DNA of 23,702 nucleotides from UBA8653 sp963978155 (GCA_963978155.1 CAXBRK010000023.1:1-23702); one strand, 5' to 3'. Shown: positions 15,753 to 22,761, counted from the first letter of the stretch. The notes: generated from the letters alone by a model not told the origin. Numbers and translations are program-made.

Positions 15753-16201
15753 CCGCCGGCTTGCGGGCCGTGAGACCCAGCCCCCCGAATCCGCAACCCG
15801 GCCCGAAGCCCCACTCCACCCAGCAGGAAATACACGGGGAACTCCAGCAACATCCACAGTGGAGTCACTTCCCAGAGGTTGATGAAGTTCACCACCCCCC
15901 CCAACACACTGAGCGCGATGACCACCACCGCCGGGGTGCGTGACTTGGCCATGGCCGCGGCCACGAAGGCTCCCAGTCCGGCTTGAAGCACATGGGCCAC
16001 GAACACCAGAATGAAGGCTTGCCCGGGGAGCGTGGCGATCCACTCGGCCAGCGCCTCGGACTGCGCGGGGTCCATGGGGTCAATCCCTTCGGGCAACGGC
16101 CAGATGCTGGTGTTGATGTTGACCGCCAACAACCAGTTCATGCTCGCACCAACGAACAGTCCGACAACCGCCGCGATGAAACCAATGAAGAACGCTTTCA
16201 T
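15737..16201 (-). CDS. Small four-helix membrane protein (unknown)
   Basis: The 154-residue protein has four hydrophobic segments at about residues 3-26, 60-84, 89-110 and 113-135, and a Gly/His-rich hydrophilic tail. It looks like a small integral inner-membrane protein of a widely seen but uncharacterised kind; I assign no function. Its ATG overlaps the TGA of the M20 peptidase gene (ATGA at 16198-16201), so the two are translationally coupled. Its end overlaps mutS by 16 bp. Confidence 0.82.
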   Translation of the reverse strand: MKAFFIGFIAAVVGLFVGASMNWLLAVNINTSIWPLPEGIDPMDPAQSEALAEWIATLPGQAFILVFVAHVLQAGLGAFVAAAMAKSRTPAVVVIALSVLGGVVNFINLWEVTPLWMLLEFPVYFLLGGVGLRAGLRIRGAGSHGPQAGGHPSA

Positions 16202-17589
16202 GAGTCCACTTTGGCGAAAGACTCCAGCATGCGCAGGTGACTCTTCACCCCATTGTCAAAACACACCCGCTCGAACTTCTCGTTTGGAGCGTGCGTGCCG
16301 TCGTCATCCAACCCGAAGCCCACCAGCAACGACTCAAAGCCAAGGTGTTCACGGATCAAGCCGCAGACCGGGATGGAACCGCCCGAACCCACCATGGCCG
16401 CCGGTTTACCGAACTGGGCCTGCAACCCTTCTTGGGCGGCAGCCAGCCATGGAGAGTCACCATCCACCTCGAAAGCGTCTTCGGCTCCGAATTCCGTGAT
16501 TTCCCAGCGGCATCCCTTGGGCGTGCGATCCAGGAAGAACTGCTTCAAAGCATCGCGAACGTTCTCCGCATTCTGTCCGGCAATCAATCGGCACGAGATT
16601 TTGGCGGTGGCGTGCGCCCCGATGACGGTCTTGGCGCCTTCTCCGGTGTACCCCGCACAGAGACCATTCACTTCCACCGTGGGCCGTGACCAAATGCGTT
16701 CCAGAACCCGCGTGCCTTCTTCGCCCAGATCGGTCTCCAGCCCCGCCGTGGCCAAGAACTCTTTGTCATCGAAGCCGAGGGCGTACCACGAGTCAATGCG
16801 GTCCTGATCGGGGGGACGGATCCCGTCATAGAAGCCCGGCACCGCCACGCGAAGATTGTCGTCGTGCAACTGCGCGATGACCTTGGACAACAACATGGCG
16901 GGGTTGGGAACGGTGCCCCCGAACATGCCCGAGTGCAGATCGGAACCAGGTCCGTGCAACCGAACTTGGATGTACACCAACCCGCGCAGAGAAGTGGTGA
17001 TGGCCGGCGTGTTGACATCCCACATGCCGGTATCGCACACGACACAGGTGTCTGCGGCCAAGAGTTCTTTTTCTTGATCCAGGAAGCCGGGCAAACTGGG
17101 TGACCCACATTCCTCTTCGCCTTCCAAAATGACTTTCACCCGAATCGGGAACTCACCGTGGGTGGCTTGCCACGCCGCGAAGGCTTCGATGAACGTCATG
17201 AGTTGGCCTTTGTCATCCACGGCACCGCGGGCCACGATGCGATCACCGTGGGGCCCCTGGACCACTTGGGGGTCAAACGGAGAACTGTGCCACAACTCCA
17301 ATGGATCGGCGGGTTGCACGTCGTAGTGCCCGTAGTACAGCACGGTTGGCCCGTCGGTCGGCCCCGCTTCGGCGGTCACGATCGGATGCTTGTCCGTGCC
17401 GTGCACGGTGGCTTCGAATCCGATTTCTCGCAACCGATTGGCGCACCAATCGGCACCGCGTTGCATGTCTTCAGCGAAGGCTGGGTCGGTGCTGACGGTT
17501 GGAATGGCGAGCAAATCCTTGACCCGCTGCAGCGCGGCATCTCGGGTGGATTCGTAGGTAGCAATGGCAGATTCGGCGGGTGAACTCAT
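16198..17589 (-). CDS. M20 family metallodipeptidase
   Basis: The 463-residue protein has the complete M20 di-zinc active site in canonical order: H88 in YYGHYD, bridging D125 in GAVDDKG, general base E159 and ligand E160 in EGEEECGS, D186 in CDTGMW, and a C-terminal His in GTHAPNE. The dimerisation ('lid') domain lies in between, beginning near GPGSDLHSGMFGG. It resembles the carnosine dipeptidase (CNDP-like) branch, so it probably hydrolyses dipeptides in the cytoplasm; no signal peptide is present. The exact substrate is not inferable. ATG at 17589 has no Shine-Dalgarno. TAGCAT lies 7 nt before it and overlaps the equivalent box of the divergent gene. Confidence 0.93.
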   Translation of the reverse strand: MSSPAESAIATYESTRDAALQRVKDLLAIPTVSTDPAFAEDMQRGADWCANRLREIGFEATVHGTDKHPIVTAEAGPTDGPTVLYYGHYDVQPADPLELWHSSPFDPQVVQGPHGDRIVARGAVDDKGQLMTFIEAFAAWQATHGEFPIRVKVILEGEEECGSPSLPGFLDQEKELLAADTCVVCDTGMWDVNTPAITTSLRGLVYIQVRLHGPGSDLHSGMFGGTVPNPAMLLSKVIAQLHDDNLRVAVPGFYDGIRPPDQDRIDSWYALGFDDKEFLATAGLETDLGEEGTRVLERIWSRPTVEVNGLCAGYTGEGAKTVIGAHATAKISCRLIAGQNAENVRDALKQFFLDRTPKGCRWEITEFGAEDAFEVDGDSPWLAAAQEGLQAQFGKPAAMVGSGGSIPVCGLIREHLGFESLLVGFGLDDDGTHAPNEKFERVCFDNGVKSHLRMLESFAKVDS

Positions 17590-17596
17590 GATTGGA

Positions 17597-17606
17597 ATGC
17601 TAGCGT
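17597..17606. promoter_or_regulatory. Overlapping divergent -10-like boxes
   Basis: In the 23-bp gap between two divergent ATGs, TAGCAT (- strand, 17602-17597) lies 7 nt before the peptidase ATG and TAGCGT (+ strand, 17601-17606) lies 6 nt before the ATG at 17613. The boxes share two bases. No convincing -35 elements were seen; they would lie inside the opposing coding sequences. Confidence 0.35.
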
Positions 17607-17612
17607 TCTGTG

Positions 17613-18167
17613 ATGCCGAACTTCGCTGACCTCTTGGAACACTTGGCCGATCGCTGTCCGCCTCCCGCCAACACCCTCACTGCGGGGGAATTGGACGGGG
17701 CCATCCGGGCAGCGGTGCTCGGCGAACCATGGGACGGCCCCTGCACTCGGCCAGAAACCCGCATGTGGTGGGATCGATTGCACGGATCGATCTCCCCGGA
17801 CAACGAGGACCGGTGGCAGGGTGATGGTCCCCTCCTCCAACAACACGAAGCGGAAGCCATCGAAGTTTGGACCGATGCCGAGCTCTCCGCCCTGCATGCC
17901 GCTTGGTTTGTGGCCAAGAATCCTGCCCAAAAGGAACGCATCCATCGGGCGGTGGTGTGGCATCTCGAGCATCTTCAGCCCGACAACGCGACCAACCGGC
18001 CTTGGGCCATTCATGTGTTCTACCTGCACGGCACCCCGGAAGCCGAGCACCATGCGGCCACGTTGATCCACAACGTGCAAGCTTCGGGAGGCACAACCTT
18101 GGCCAGACTGCTGCTGCAAGACGCGGCGGCCGCGATCCGAAGTCAATCAGGAACAACGCCGGAATAA
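17613..18167 (+). CDS. Hypothetical soluble protein
   Basis: The 184-residue protein begins MPNFADLLEHLADRC. It is rich in His, Trp and Ala, with a helical centre (ELSALHAAWFVAKNPAQKERIHRAVVWHLEHL) and a C-terminal helical region (EAEHHAATLIHNVQA...LARLLLQDAAAAI). No signal peptide, membrane segment or known motif was recognised. ATG 17613 is taken rather than the adjacent GTG at 17610; neither has a Shine-Dalgarno. Codon use resembles the neighbours and the frame fills the space between two solid genes, so it is probably real. Its end overlaps dapF by 25 bp, tail to tail. Confidence 0.7.
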   Translation: MPNFADLLEHLADRCPPPANTLTAGELDGAIRAAVLGEPWDGPCTRPETRMWWDRLHGSISPDNEDRWQGDGPLLQQHEAEAIEVWTDAELSALHAAWFVAKNPAQKERIHRAVVWHLEHLQPDNATNRPWAIHVFYLHGTPEAEHHAATLIHNVQASGGTTLARLLLQDAAAAIRSQSGTTPE

Positions 18168-18925
18168 ACACATCGGGCTGGGCCGGTCATCCAAAGTTCA
18201 TCGCCACGCCGGGTGATGTCCAAGCACCCCCCATCCAGTTCGAGCTTCACCGTGTTTGACCTTGAAACTTCTTGGTTCAAGTAGGCCGCGGCAACCGCGC
18301 AAGCGCCGGTACCACACGCTTTGGTGACACCGCTCCCCCGCTCCCATGTCCGCAAACGAAGCGTCCCGTCACCCCGCACGCTCGCGATTTGAACATTGAT
18401 TCGACCAGGGAAAACCGGCGCATGTTCAATCGGAGGTCCGATTTCCTCCAGCACCACGTTTTCGCAGTCGGGGACAAATGCCACATAGTGAGGATTGCCC
18501 ACGTCAACATGGACTCCCGGGAAAGGGACACTCAAATCAGGGGGCAAGTCGGCGATGGCAGCGCTCCCCATGTTGACGGTCACCATGTCCTCGCCCGCAG
18601 CGCCCAAACTCAGCACTTCGCACCGGCGATCACCGCTTTGGGTGGACACCACGCCCGACCACAGCTCACCCTTTCGGCGCGCAAACTGGGCCGCCACGGC
18701 CCGAATGCCATTGCCACACATCGCGCCTTCGGAGCCATCGGCGTTGAAAATCCGCATGCTCAGGGGATGCTCGTCCACCAGAATCAAACCGTCCGAACCC
18801 ACTCCGTAATTTCGATCAGACCACCGAACCGTCCACGACTTGGGATCTCGTTCACCGAATTCCGTTCGATCAACCAAGAGGTAGTCGTTGCCCAAGCCTT
18901 CCCATTTTTCGAATCGAAGAGTCAT
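18143..18925 (-). CDS. dapF: Diaminopimelate epimerase
   Basis: This enzyme converts LL- to meso-diaminopimelate for lysine and peptidoglycan synthesis without a cofactor. The 260-residue protein has both catalytic cysteines in their motifs, C70 in EGAMCGNGIRA and C204 in TKACGTGACA, plus the N-terminal GLGNDYLLVD and GVGSDGLI, and ERGSGVT before the second Cys. The two halves are the expected pseudo-symmetric domains, and the length is normal. Its ATG overlaps the stop of the upstream JAMM-like gene (ATGA, 18922-18925), so the two form a coupled operon. Retention of dapF fits a DAP-type peptidoglycan, in line with the amidase in this window. Confidence 0.96.
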   Translation of the reverse strand: MTLRFEKWEGLGNDYLLVDRTEFGERDPKSWTVRWSDRNYGVGSDGLILVDEHPLSMRIFNADGSEGAMCGNGIRAVAAQFARRKGELWSGVVSTQSGDRRCEVLSLGAAGEDMVTVNMGSAAIADLPPDLSVPFPGVHVDVGNPHYVAFVPDCENVVLEEIGPPIEHAPVFPGRINVQIASVRGDGTLRLRTWERGSGVTKACGTGACAVAAAYLNQEVSRSNTVKLELDGGCLDITRRGDELWMTGPARCVYSGVVPD

Positions 18926-19698
18926 CGTTCGATCTCCCCCAGATCAACCACCACACCACCGCGACGGTACCAGTCGACCTGCAATCGATCCTCAGACAAA
19001 CTTGTGATCACCAATGCCGGAACACCATGCGACTCGGCGGCCTGCAAGTCCGTACCACCCGGTCCTGCGACCGCGGACATGTTGAGGTTCCGGGCATGGA
19101 AATGGAATGGAATCGCACCACGAAACATCTTCCGAAAATCAGAAGGTCTTCTCTCGAACACCGTGTCGTCCGCTGCGCTTTGCCCAGGGGCGGCTTCGAT
19201 GAACCAGCCGTCATCCCCCCAATCCAAAGTCCCTCCCCATTCTGTCGATCGGTCGTCGAGGTCAAGGTCCCGAGCCCGGAACAAGCTTAATCGAACGTTG
19301 GATGAGTCCAATGCGGTTTGCACCAAACGAAGAGAGAGTCGATCCTGTGCGGTGAGTTGAGGCTGGTCCAACCCAAGTGGGCGCCGGCGGGTGGCATCTT
19401 GTCGGCGACGCGGTGGCGACTGCGGCGTTCGCAACGGACTTGGTTCCGGGGCCCGCGTGGCCAACTTGGCCGTGGCCCAGTCGGCGAACGTCAAACACGT
19501 CACAGCAGGCGTCGAGCCATCCCACATGGCGAGATGCACGTGATCAAGATCCGTGGTGGGATGAAAGCCCAGGACTTGCGCTGCCTGATCAACTTGGGCC
19601 ACAAAGGTGGGATCGTGGCTCGGAAAGGATGGATCTTGGACCTCGGGGACACACGCCACTGGTCCGATACCCAAGGAGAGAGACAATATCCATCGCAT
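18922..19698 (-). CDS. Exported protein with divergent JAMM/JAB-like domain (putative)
   Basis: The 258-residue protein starts with a short signal sequence (MRWILSLSLGIGPVAC) that could be lipid-modified at the Cys, although the lipobox is imperfect. The C-terminal half resembles a JAB/MPN fold: E153 in STEWGGTLDW, then H199 and H201 in PFHFHA, and D217 in GPGGTDLQAAESHGVPALVITSL. These sit like the Glu, HxH and Asp metal ligands of JAMM proteases, but the usual catalytic Ser is not at its place and the HxH-Asp spacing is four residues longer. The N-terminal half is unassigned, with a Pro/Arg-rich linker at about residues 83-108. ATG 19698 is chosen because AGGA lies about 7 nt upstream; ATG 19707 is in frame. 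It is coupled to dapF. Confidence 0.6.
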   Translation of the reverse strand: MRWILSLSLGIGPVACVPEVQDPSFPSHDPTFVAQVDQAAQVLGFHPTTDLDHVHLAMWDGSTPAVTCLTFADWATAKLATRAPEPSPLRTPQSPPRRRQDATRRRPLGLDQPQLTAQDRLSLRLVQTALDSSNVRLSLFRARDLDLDDRSTEWGGTLDWGDDGWFIEAAPGQSAADDTVFERRPSDFRKMFRGAIPFHFHARNLNMSAVAGPGGTDLQAAESHGVPALVITSLSEDRLQVDWYRRGGVVVDLGEIER

Positions 19699-19723
19699 GG
19701 TGCTCATCCTACGAGTGAAGATG

Positions 19724-19729
19724 TATCAT
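19724..19729 (+). promoter_or_regulatory. -10-like box of the nfu-type gene
   Basis: TATCAT (5/6) lies 7 nt before the ATG at 19737, with weak TGCTCA (19701-19706) 17 nt upstream. A leaderless transcript is possible. Confidence 0.35.
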
Positions 19730-19736
19730 GATTTTG

Positions 19737-19967
19737 ATGTCCAAGAAGCAAGTGGAATCCATCTTGGAAGAGCTGCGACCCGCCATCCAGGCCGATGGCG
19801 GTGATGTCCATTTGGTGGACATCACCACGGAAGGGGTGGTTCAAGTCCGGTTTGAGGGCGAATGCTTGCGTTGCCCCAGTCGTGACATGACTTTACGGTC
19901 CGGCATCGAGACCACCCTCCGCAACCGGCTCCAAAACATCACGGGTGTCGAAGAAGTCCAGAATTAG
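19737..19967 (+). CDS. Nfu-type iron-sulfur cluster scaffold
   Basis: The 76-residue protein is a stand-alone NifU C-terminal (Nfu) domain: VESILEELRPAIQADGGDVHLVDI, then GECLRCPSRDMTLRSGIE with the CxxC pair C43/C46 that binds a bridging Fe-S cluster in a dimer, and a C-terminal TGVEEV. It receives or delivers 4Fe-4S clusters to apo-proteins in the cytoplasm. The length is typical of single-domain Nfu proteins. ATG 19737 is preferred; ATG 19728 adds three residues but lies inside the -10-like box. No Shine-Dalgarno is seen. The gene is divergent from the JAMM-like gene. Confidence 0.93.
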   Translation: MSKKQVESILEELRPAIQADGGDVHLVDITTEGVVQVRFEGECLRCPSRDMTLRSGIETTLRNRLQNITGVEEVQN

Positions 19968-20035
19968 ACTCCTCCCCCCAATCCCCCCTTCCGGTGGGGT
20001 ATCCACGGCAGAGGCTCGCTGGCCGCTGATCGGGG

Positions 20036-20047
20036 TTCAAATTTGAA
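20036..20047. promoter_or_regulatory. 12-bp perfect palindrome upstream of csrA
   Basis: TTCAAATTTGAA is a perfect palindrome about 80 nt before the csrA start, in an otherwise GC-rich gap. It could be an operator; no convincing csrA promoter was identified next to it. Confidence 0.3.
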
Positions 20048-20126
20048 TCTAGACCTTCTTGCCCCCATCGGCTACCTTTTATCCCCGCGCCGAGGATCGG
20101 CGCTGATCCGCAGGAGGCGATCCACC

Positions 20127-20351
20127 ATGCTTGTCATCACACGACGCGAAGCCGAAGAAATTGTGATTGGTGATCCGAAGGACCCGATCGGAGTCGTTCG
20201 CATCGCAAGCATCAAAGGGGATCGAGTTCGGGTGGCCTTGGAATTCCCCCGTGATGTTCCGGTGCACCGGCGCGAAGTGGCCCAAGACATTGTCGACCGT
20301 GGCGATCGCCAGGAACCGGGCGATACCGACATTGCCGGACGGATTGGCTGA
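20127..20351 (+). CDS. csrA: Carbon storage regulator CsrA/RsmA
   Basis: This small dimeric RNA-binding protein blocks or stabilises mRNAs by binding GGA motifs near ribosome binding sites. The 74-residue sequence has the family pattern: MLVITRREAEEIVIGD, VVRIASIKGDRVRVALEFPRDVPVHRREV, including the RNA-contacting Arg in VHRRE. The first loop is a few residues longer than in E. coli, and the tail is acidic/basic and probably disordered. AGGAGG (20112-20117) lies 9 nt before the ATG. No flagellar genes or fliW are nearby. It is followed by its own terminator and is convergent with mraZ. Confidence 0.92.
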   Translation: MLVITRREAEEIVIGDPKDPIGVVRIASIKGDRVRVALEFPRDVPVHRREVAQDIVDRGDRQEPGDTDIAGRIG

Positions 20352-20377
20352 ACCCAAAAGCCAAGACGCTTCAAACC

Positions 20378-20422
20378 CCAAAAAAAGAAAAGACCCTCGA
20401 ACATCCACCCAGTCCGAGGGTC
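20378..20422 (-). terminator. Rho-independent terminator of mraZ
   Basis: The + strand arms GACCCTCG (20392-20399) and CGAGGGTC (20415-20422) form an 8-bp stem with a 15-nt loop. Read on the - strand it is followed by TTTTCTTTTTTT. Confidence 0.8.
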
Positions 20423-20427
20423 CCTGA

Positions 20428-20458
20428 TCGATGTGCCATCCGTGGACATCGAGTTTTT
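20428..20458 (+). terminator. Rho-independent terminator of csrA
   Basis: TCGATGT (20428-20434) and CCA (20436-20438) pair with TGG (20443-20445) and ACATCGA (20446-20452), with one bulged G and a TCCG loop, followed by GTTTTT. It sits back-to-back with the mraZ terminator. Confidence 0.65.
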
Positions 20459-20493
20459 GATCCGATCCGTGGATCTATTGCGGCCGTCCGTGG
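20439..20493. repeat. Three TCCGTGG copies in small hairpins
   Basis: TCCGTGG occurs at 20439, 20466 and 20487. Copies two and three overlap short inverted repeats (GATCC/GGATC at 20464-20475 and CGGCC/GGCCG at 20481-20496), and a further hairpin, CACCGC/GCGGTG, lies next to the mraZ stop. Meaning unknown. Confidence 0.4.
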
Positions 20494-20520
20494 CCGATCA
20501 CCGCGTCCCTGCGGTGGTGT

Positions 20521-20967
20521 TTAGAAATCAACCGCCTTTCGGCGTTGCTCCATTTGGTCGACCTTGTCGCGGAAGCCTTTGGCAAAGTGAAGTTCGTCGA
20601 CCGTCGACTGGAAGTCGAGTTTGATGTACTCGCCAGCGCCGATCACGTTGACCTTGTTCCCAGTCGCCACCGATTCTCGAATGAGACTCGGAATAAGCAG
20701 CCGTCCTTGGCTGTCCAGCGACACTGGGTGAAGCGTTCGATAGTAATTTTCGAGTTCGAGGTGGGTGTCCTTGGCGGCATCGATCTGTTCCACGTCGCTC
20801 TGCAACTTCGACTGGGTGAAGATCCAAAGGATGCCGGTGTCGTACGTCTGAAGAAAAATCTGCGGTTCGTTCGCAGGCTCGTTCAACCCCGCCCGAAGTG
20901 ACTTCGGAATGGTCAATCGACCCTTGGGATCGATGAGCTGACCTTTGAATTCCCCGAAGAACTTCAT
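20521..20967 (-). CDS. mraZ: Transcriptional regulator MraZ (solitary)
   Basis: The 148-residue protein has the two AbrB-like halves of MraZ, each with its signature: DPKGRLTIPKSLR (about 13-25) and DSQGRLLIPSLIR (about 85-97). MraZ forms a ring and represses the division and cell wall cluster, and itself, through spaced GTGGG-type boxes. Here no rsmH (mraW), ftsL or mur genes follow; the gene is monocistronic with its own terminator. Four 10-bp periods resembling MraZ boxes lie just upstream of its promoter. The ribosome binding site is weak (AAGGG about 10 nt before the ATG) and lies within a potential GGGAC/GTCCC pairing in the leader. Confidence 0.95.
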   Translation of the reverse strand: MKFFGEFKGQLIDPKGRLTIPKSLRAGLNEPANEPQIFLQTYDTGILWIFTQSKLQSDVEQIDAAKDTHLELENYYRTLHPVSLDSQGRLLIPSLIRESVATGNKVNVIGAGEYIKLDFQSTVDELHFAKGFRDKVDQMEQRRKAVDF

Positions 20968-21019
20968 GCATTGGGACCCTTGACCTCAACTGTCCCCGCC
21001 GGCGGCAGGGCTCGGCTCA

Positions 21020-21047
21020 AATGTAAAGAATCTTGAGGGAAGTGCAA
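21020..21047 (-). promoter_or_regulatory. mraZ promoter
   Basis: On the - strand, TTGCAC (21047-21042) and TACATT (21025-21020) are separated by 16 nt, about 50 nt before the start codon. The -35 lies inside the box array. Confidence 0.55.
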
Positions 21048-21081
21048 CCACTTTTCTACATTTTTCCCCACTTTTCCCCAC
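21042..21081 (-). promoter_or_regulatory. Array of 10-bp MraZ-box-like direct repeats
   Basis: Read on the - strand: GTGGGGAAAA (21081-21072), GTGGGGAAAA (21071-21062), ATGTAGAAAA (21061-21052), GTGGTTGCAC (21051-21042). Three of the four units start with GTGG at an exact 10-bp step, matching the known TGGGN-N5 spacing of MraZ operators. The array abuts and overlaps the mraZ -35, consistent with autorepression. Confidence 0.75.
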
Positions 21082-21182
21082 CTCAGCTCAGATCACGCCT
21101 GGTCAACGTGTCCTAAGAAATCTCCCCTGATTCGTTGCCCAAGGGGAAATTGAATGCAAACTCCTGCTTGGAGGCAGTTTGC

Positions 21183-21662
21183 ATGCGAGACGCGTTTGAA
21201 AACATCCCGGCTGGGCCCATGGAGTGGCTCCCCACCGGTTCGTTTCTGATTACCGCCACCCATGACAAACGATCAAGCGGCGTCATCATCGAGAACGCCA
21301 TTTTGTGCTGTCCCGATCCTCGGATCATTCTGGTGGCCATGCCATCCGGGCGGCACGTGGAACCCCTCATGCGTGACAACCGCCACTTTGGATTGACCCC
21401 GGTCCCCGAAGACGAACGCCTCCTGCCCCGAGCCTTTCCGGACGACGGCGAAAGCCATGAAGACAAGTTCCTCACGATTCCTTGTCGAGTGGGCCCCGGT
21501 GGAACCATGATTCCCAGCCGCTGTGAGTCATGGGTCGAATGCGAGATCATTCGCCACATCGATCTTGAAGTGGGTCACCGCCTGTGGGTGGGCCGAGTCA
21601 TCGCCTGCGGAGAGCCAGCGCCTCTTCCAAAGCATCGCTCGATCAAAGCGAAGTCGAACTGA
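21183..21662 (+). CDS. Flavin reductase-like (FMN-binding split-barrel) protein
   Basis: The 159-residue protein resembles the flavin reductase-like domain: PTGSFLITATHDKRSSGVIIENAILCCPDPRIILVAMPSGRHVEPLMRDNRHFGL, then EDKFLTIPCRVGPGG and a closing WVECEIIRHIDLEVGHRLWVGRVIACG. Such proteins bind FMN and reduce it or use it for small redox reactions; the substrate cannot be inferred. GGAGG (21170-21174) lies 8 nt before ATG 21183. The frame also allows a TTG at 21135, without support. It is divergent from mraZ across a gap that holds the MraZ boxes, and ends 1 bp from the end of the convergent glycosyltransferase gene. Confidence 0.75.
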   Translation: MRDAFENIPAGPMEWLPTGSFLITATHDKRSSGVIIENAILCCPDPRIILVAMPSGRHVEPLMRDNRHFGLTPVPEDERLLPRAFPDDGESHEDKFLTIPCRVGPGGTMIPSRCESWVECEIIRHIDLEVGHRLWVGRVIACGEPAPLPKHRSIKAKSN

Positions 21663-21663
21663 A

Positions 21664-22755
21664 TCAAAAACCCAGCTGTCGAAGCGCGGATGTGATGCCT
21701 TCGTCGAAGGTGGATGGCGCAAATTCTCGCGCGCGGTCCACAGCCTGTGTGGGTTCCCAGGCGTGTTCCAATAGCCGGACCAAGCCTGCGTCAATGGCAT
21801 CTTCATTCTCGGCATTGACTTGAACGCCTACGCCATCGGTCACAATTTCCGCATGCCCCCCCGTGCAGTGCACCATCACCGGGCAACCGCAGGCCAACGC
21901 TTCCACCACCGTGATGCCAAAGTCTTCTTCGTGCAGCTGCACGAACGCGGCCGCCGTTCGGTACAGCTCACGGAGCCGCTCGTCGGAAACTCGACCCAGG
22001 AAGGTGGTGTGCTCCCCCGCCATTCTTCGCATGCGTGCACTTTGGGAGCCTTCCCCCACCACAACCAAGCGCCGCCCCTGACGCTTGGCCAAAGCCATCA
22101 CCCGATCAAGCCTTTTGGCCGGTTCGATCGCCCCGACCCACAACAGGAAGTCGTCGCGGGGTGAGGCATCGGGCGTGAAGAAATGGGTTCGCACTGGCGG
22201 ATAGACCACGGCCGCATCTCGGCCCCACGCCGTGTGGATTCGATTGGCGGTGTGGGCACTGTTCGCGAGCACCAGATCGGGCTGCTGACCCGCCCGCCGA
22301 TCAAACCAACGGAACCACGGGGCGGCGACGTCCAGCATCAAGCCCCGAAGCAACCCTCCGGGGCCAGCTCGGTACGCCGTGCGGCCTTCGCGAGCCCACC
22401 GGATTGGGGCGTGGCAGTAGCACACATGCTTGGCTCGCGGCGGGGCTCGCAGTCCAGCCACAAACGCGGAACTGGAACTCACCAAGAGATCGCAGTCAGG
22501 GACGGACGTGGAGCGAACGGCCAGTGGCATCAACGGGGTCAGGACGCGGCGAAGCCGGCCCGAGGCACCAGGAATGGGTTGCAGCCATGAGGTCTTTCGG
22601 GGCAACGTGTCCAAGCGAGCATCCAATGACACTCCGGAGTCCACGAGCGTGAGGATGCTGTCCGGGTGAAGAACTTCCGCCAACCGGGCAAGAACGTGTT
22701 CACCGCCCCGCGGGGCGACGAGCCAGTCGTGGGCCAGAACAACTCGAAGATTCAC
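21664..22755 (-). CDS. Family 4 glycosyltransferase
   Basis: The 363-residue GT-B-type protein begins with VLAHDWLVAPRGGEHVLARLAEVL, typical of GT4 enzymes that add sugars to polysaccharide or lipid carriers. The C-terminal half has LWVGAIEPAKRLDRVMALAK, VVVGEGSQSARM, FLGRVSDERLRELYRTAAAFVQLHEEDFGITVVEALACGCPV (the E-x7-E nucleotide-sugar motif) and GGHAEIV. It probably acts on the cytoplasmic membrane face in exopolysaccharide or envelope glycan synthesis; donor and acceptor are unknown. The start is GTG 22755, 6 nt after the amidase stop. Only AAGG at a long distance precedes it, so translation may depend on coupling. Confidence 0.9.
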   Translation of the reverse strand: MNLRVVLAHDWLVAPRGGEHVLARLAEVLHPDSILTLVDSGVSLDARLDTLPRKTSWLQPIPGASGRLRRVLTPLMPLAVRSTSVPDCDLLVSSSSAFVAGLRAPPRAKHVCYCHAPIRWAREGRTAYRAGPGGLLRGLMLDVAAPWFRWFDRRAGQQPDLVLANSAHTANRIHTAWGRDAAVVYPPVRTHFFTPDASPRDDFLLWVGAIEPAKRLDRVMALAKRQGRRLVVVGEGSQSARMRRMAGEHTTFLGRVSDERLRELYRTAAAFVQLHEEDFGITVVEALACGCPVMVHCTGGHAEIVTDGVGVQVNAENEDAIDAGLVRLLEHAWEPTQAVDRAREFAPSTFDEGITSALRQLGF

Positions 22756-22761
22756 GCGGAC

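Noticed and set aside
19968..20035. C-rich/G-rich stretch after the nfu-type gene as a terminator
   Set aside because: The pairing is only CCCC/GGGG with no T tract.
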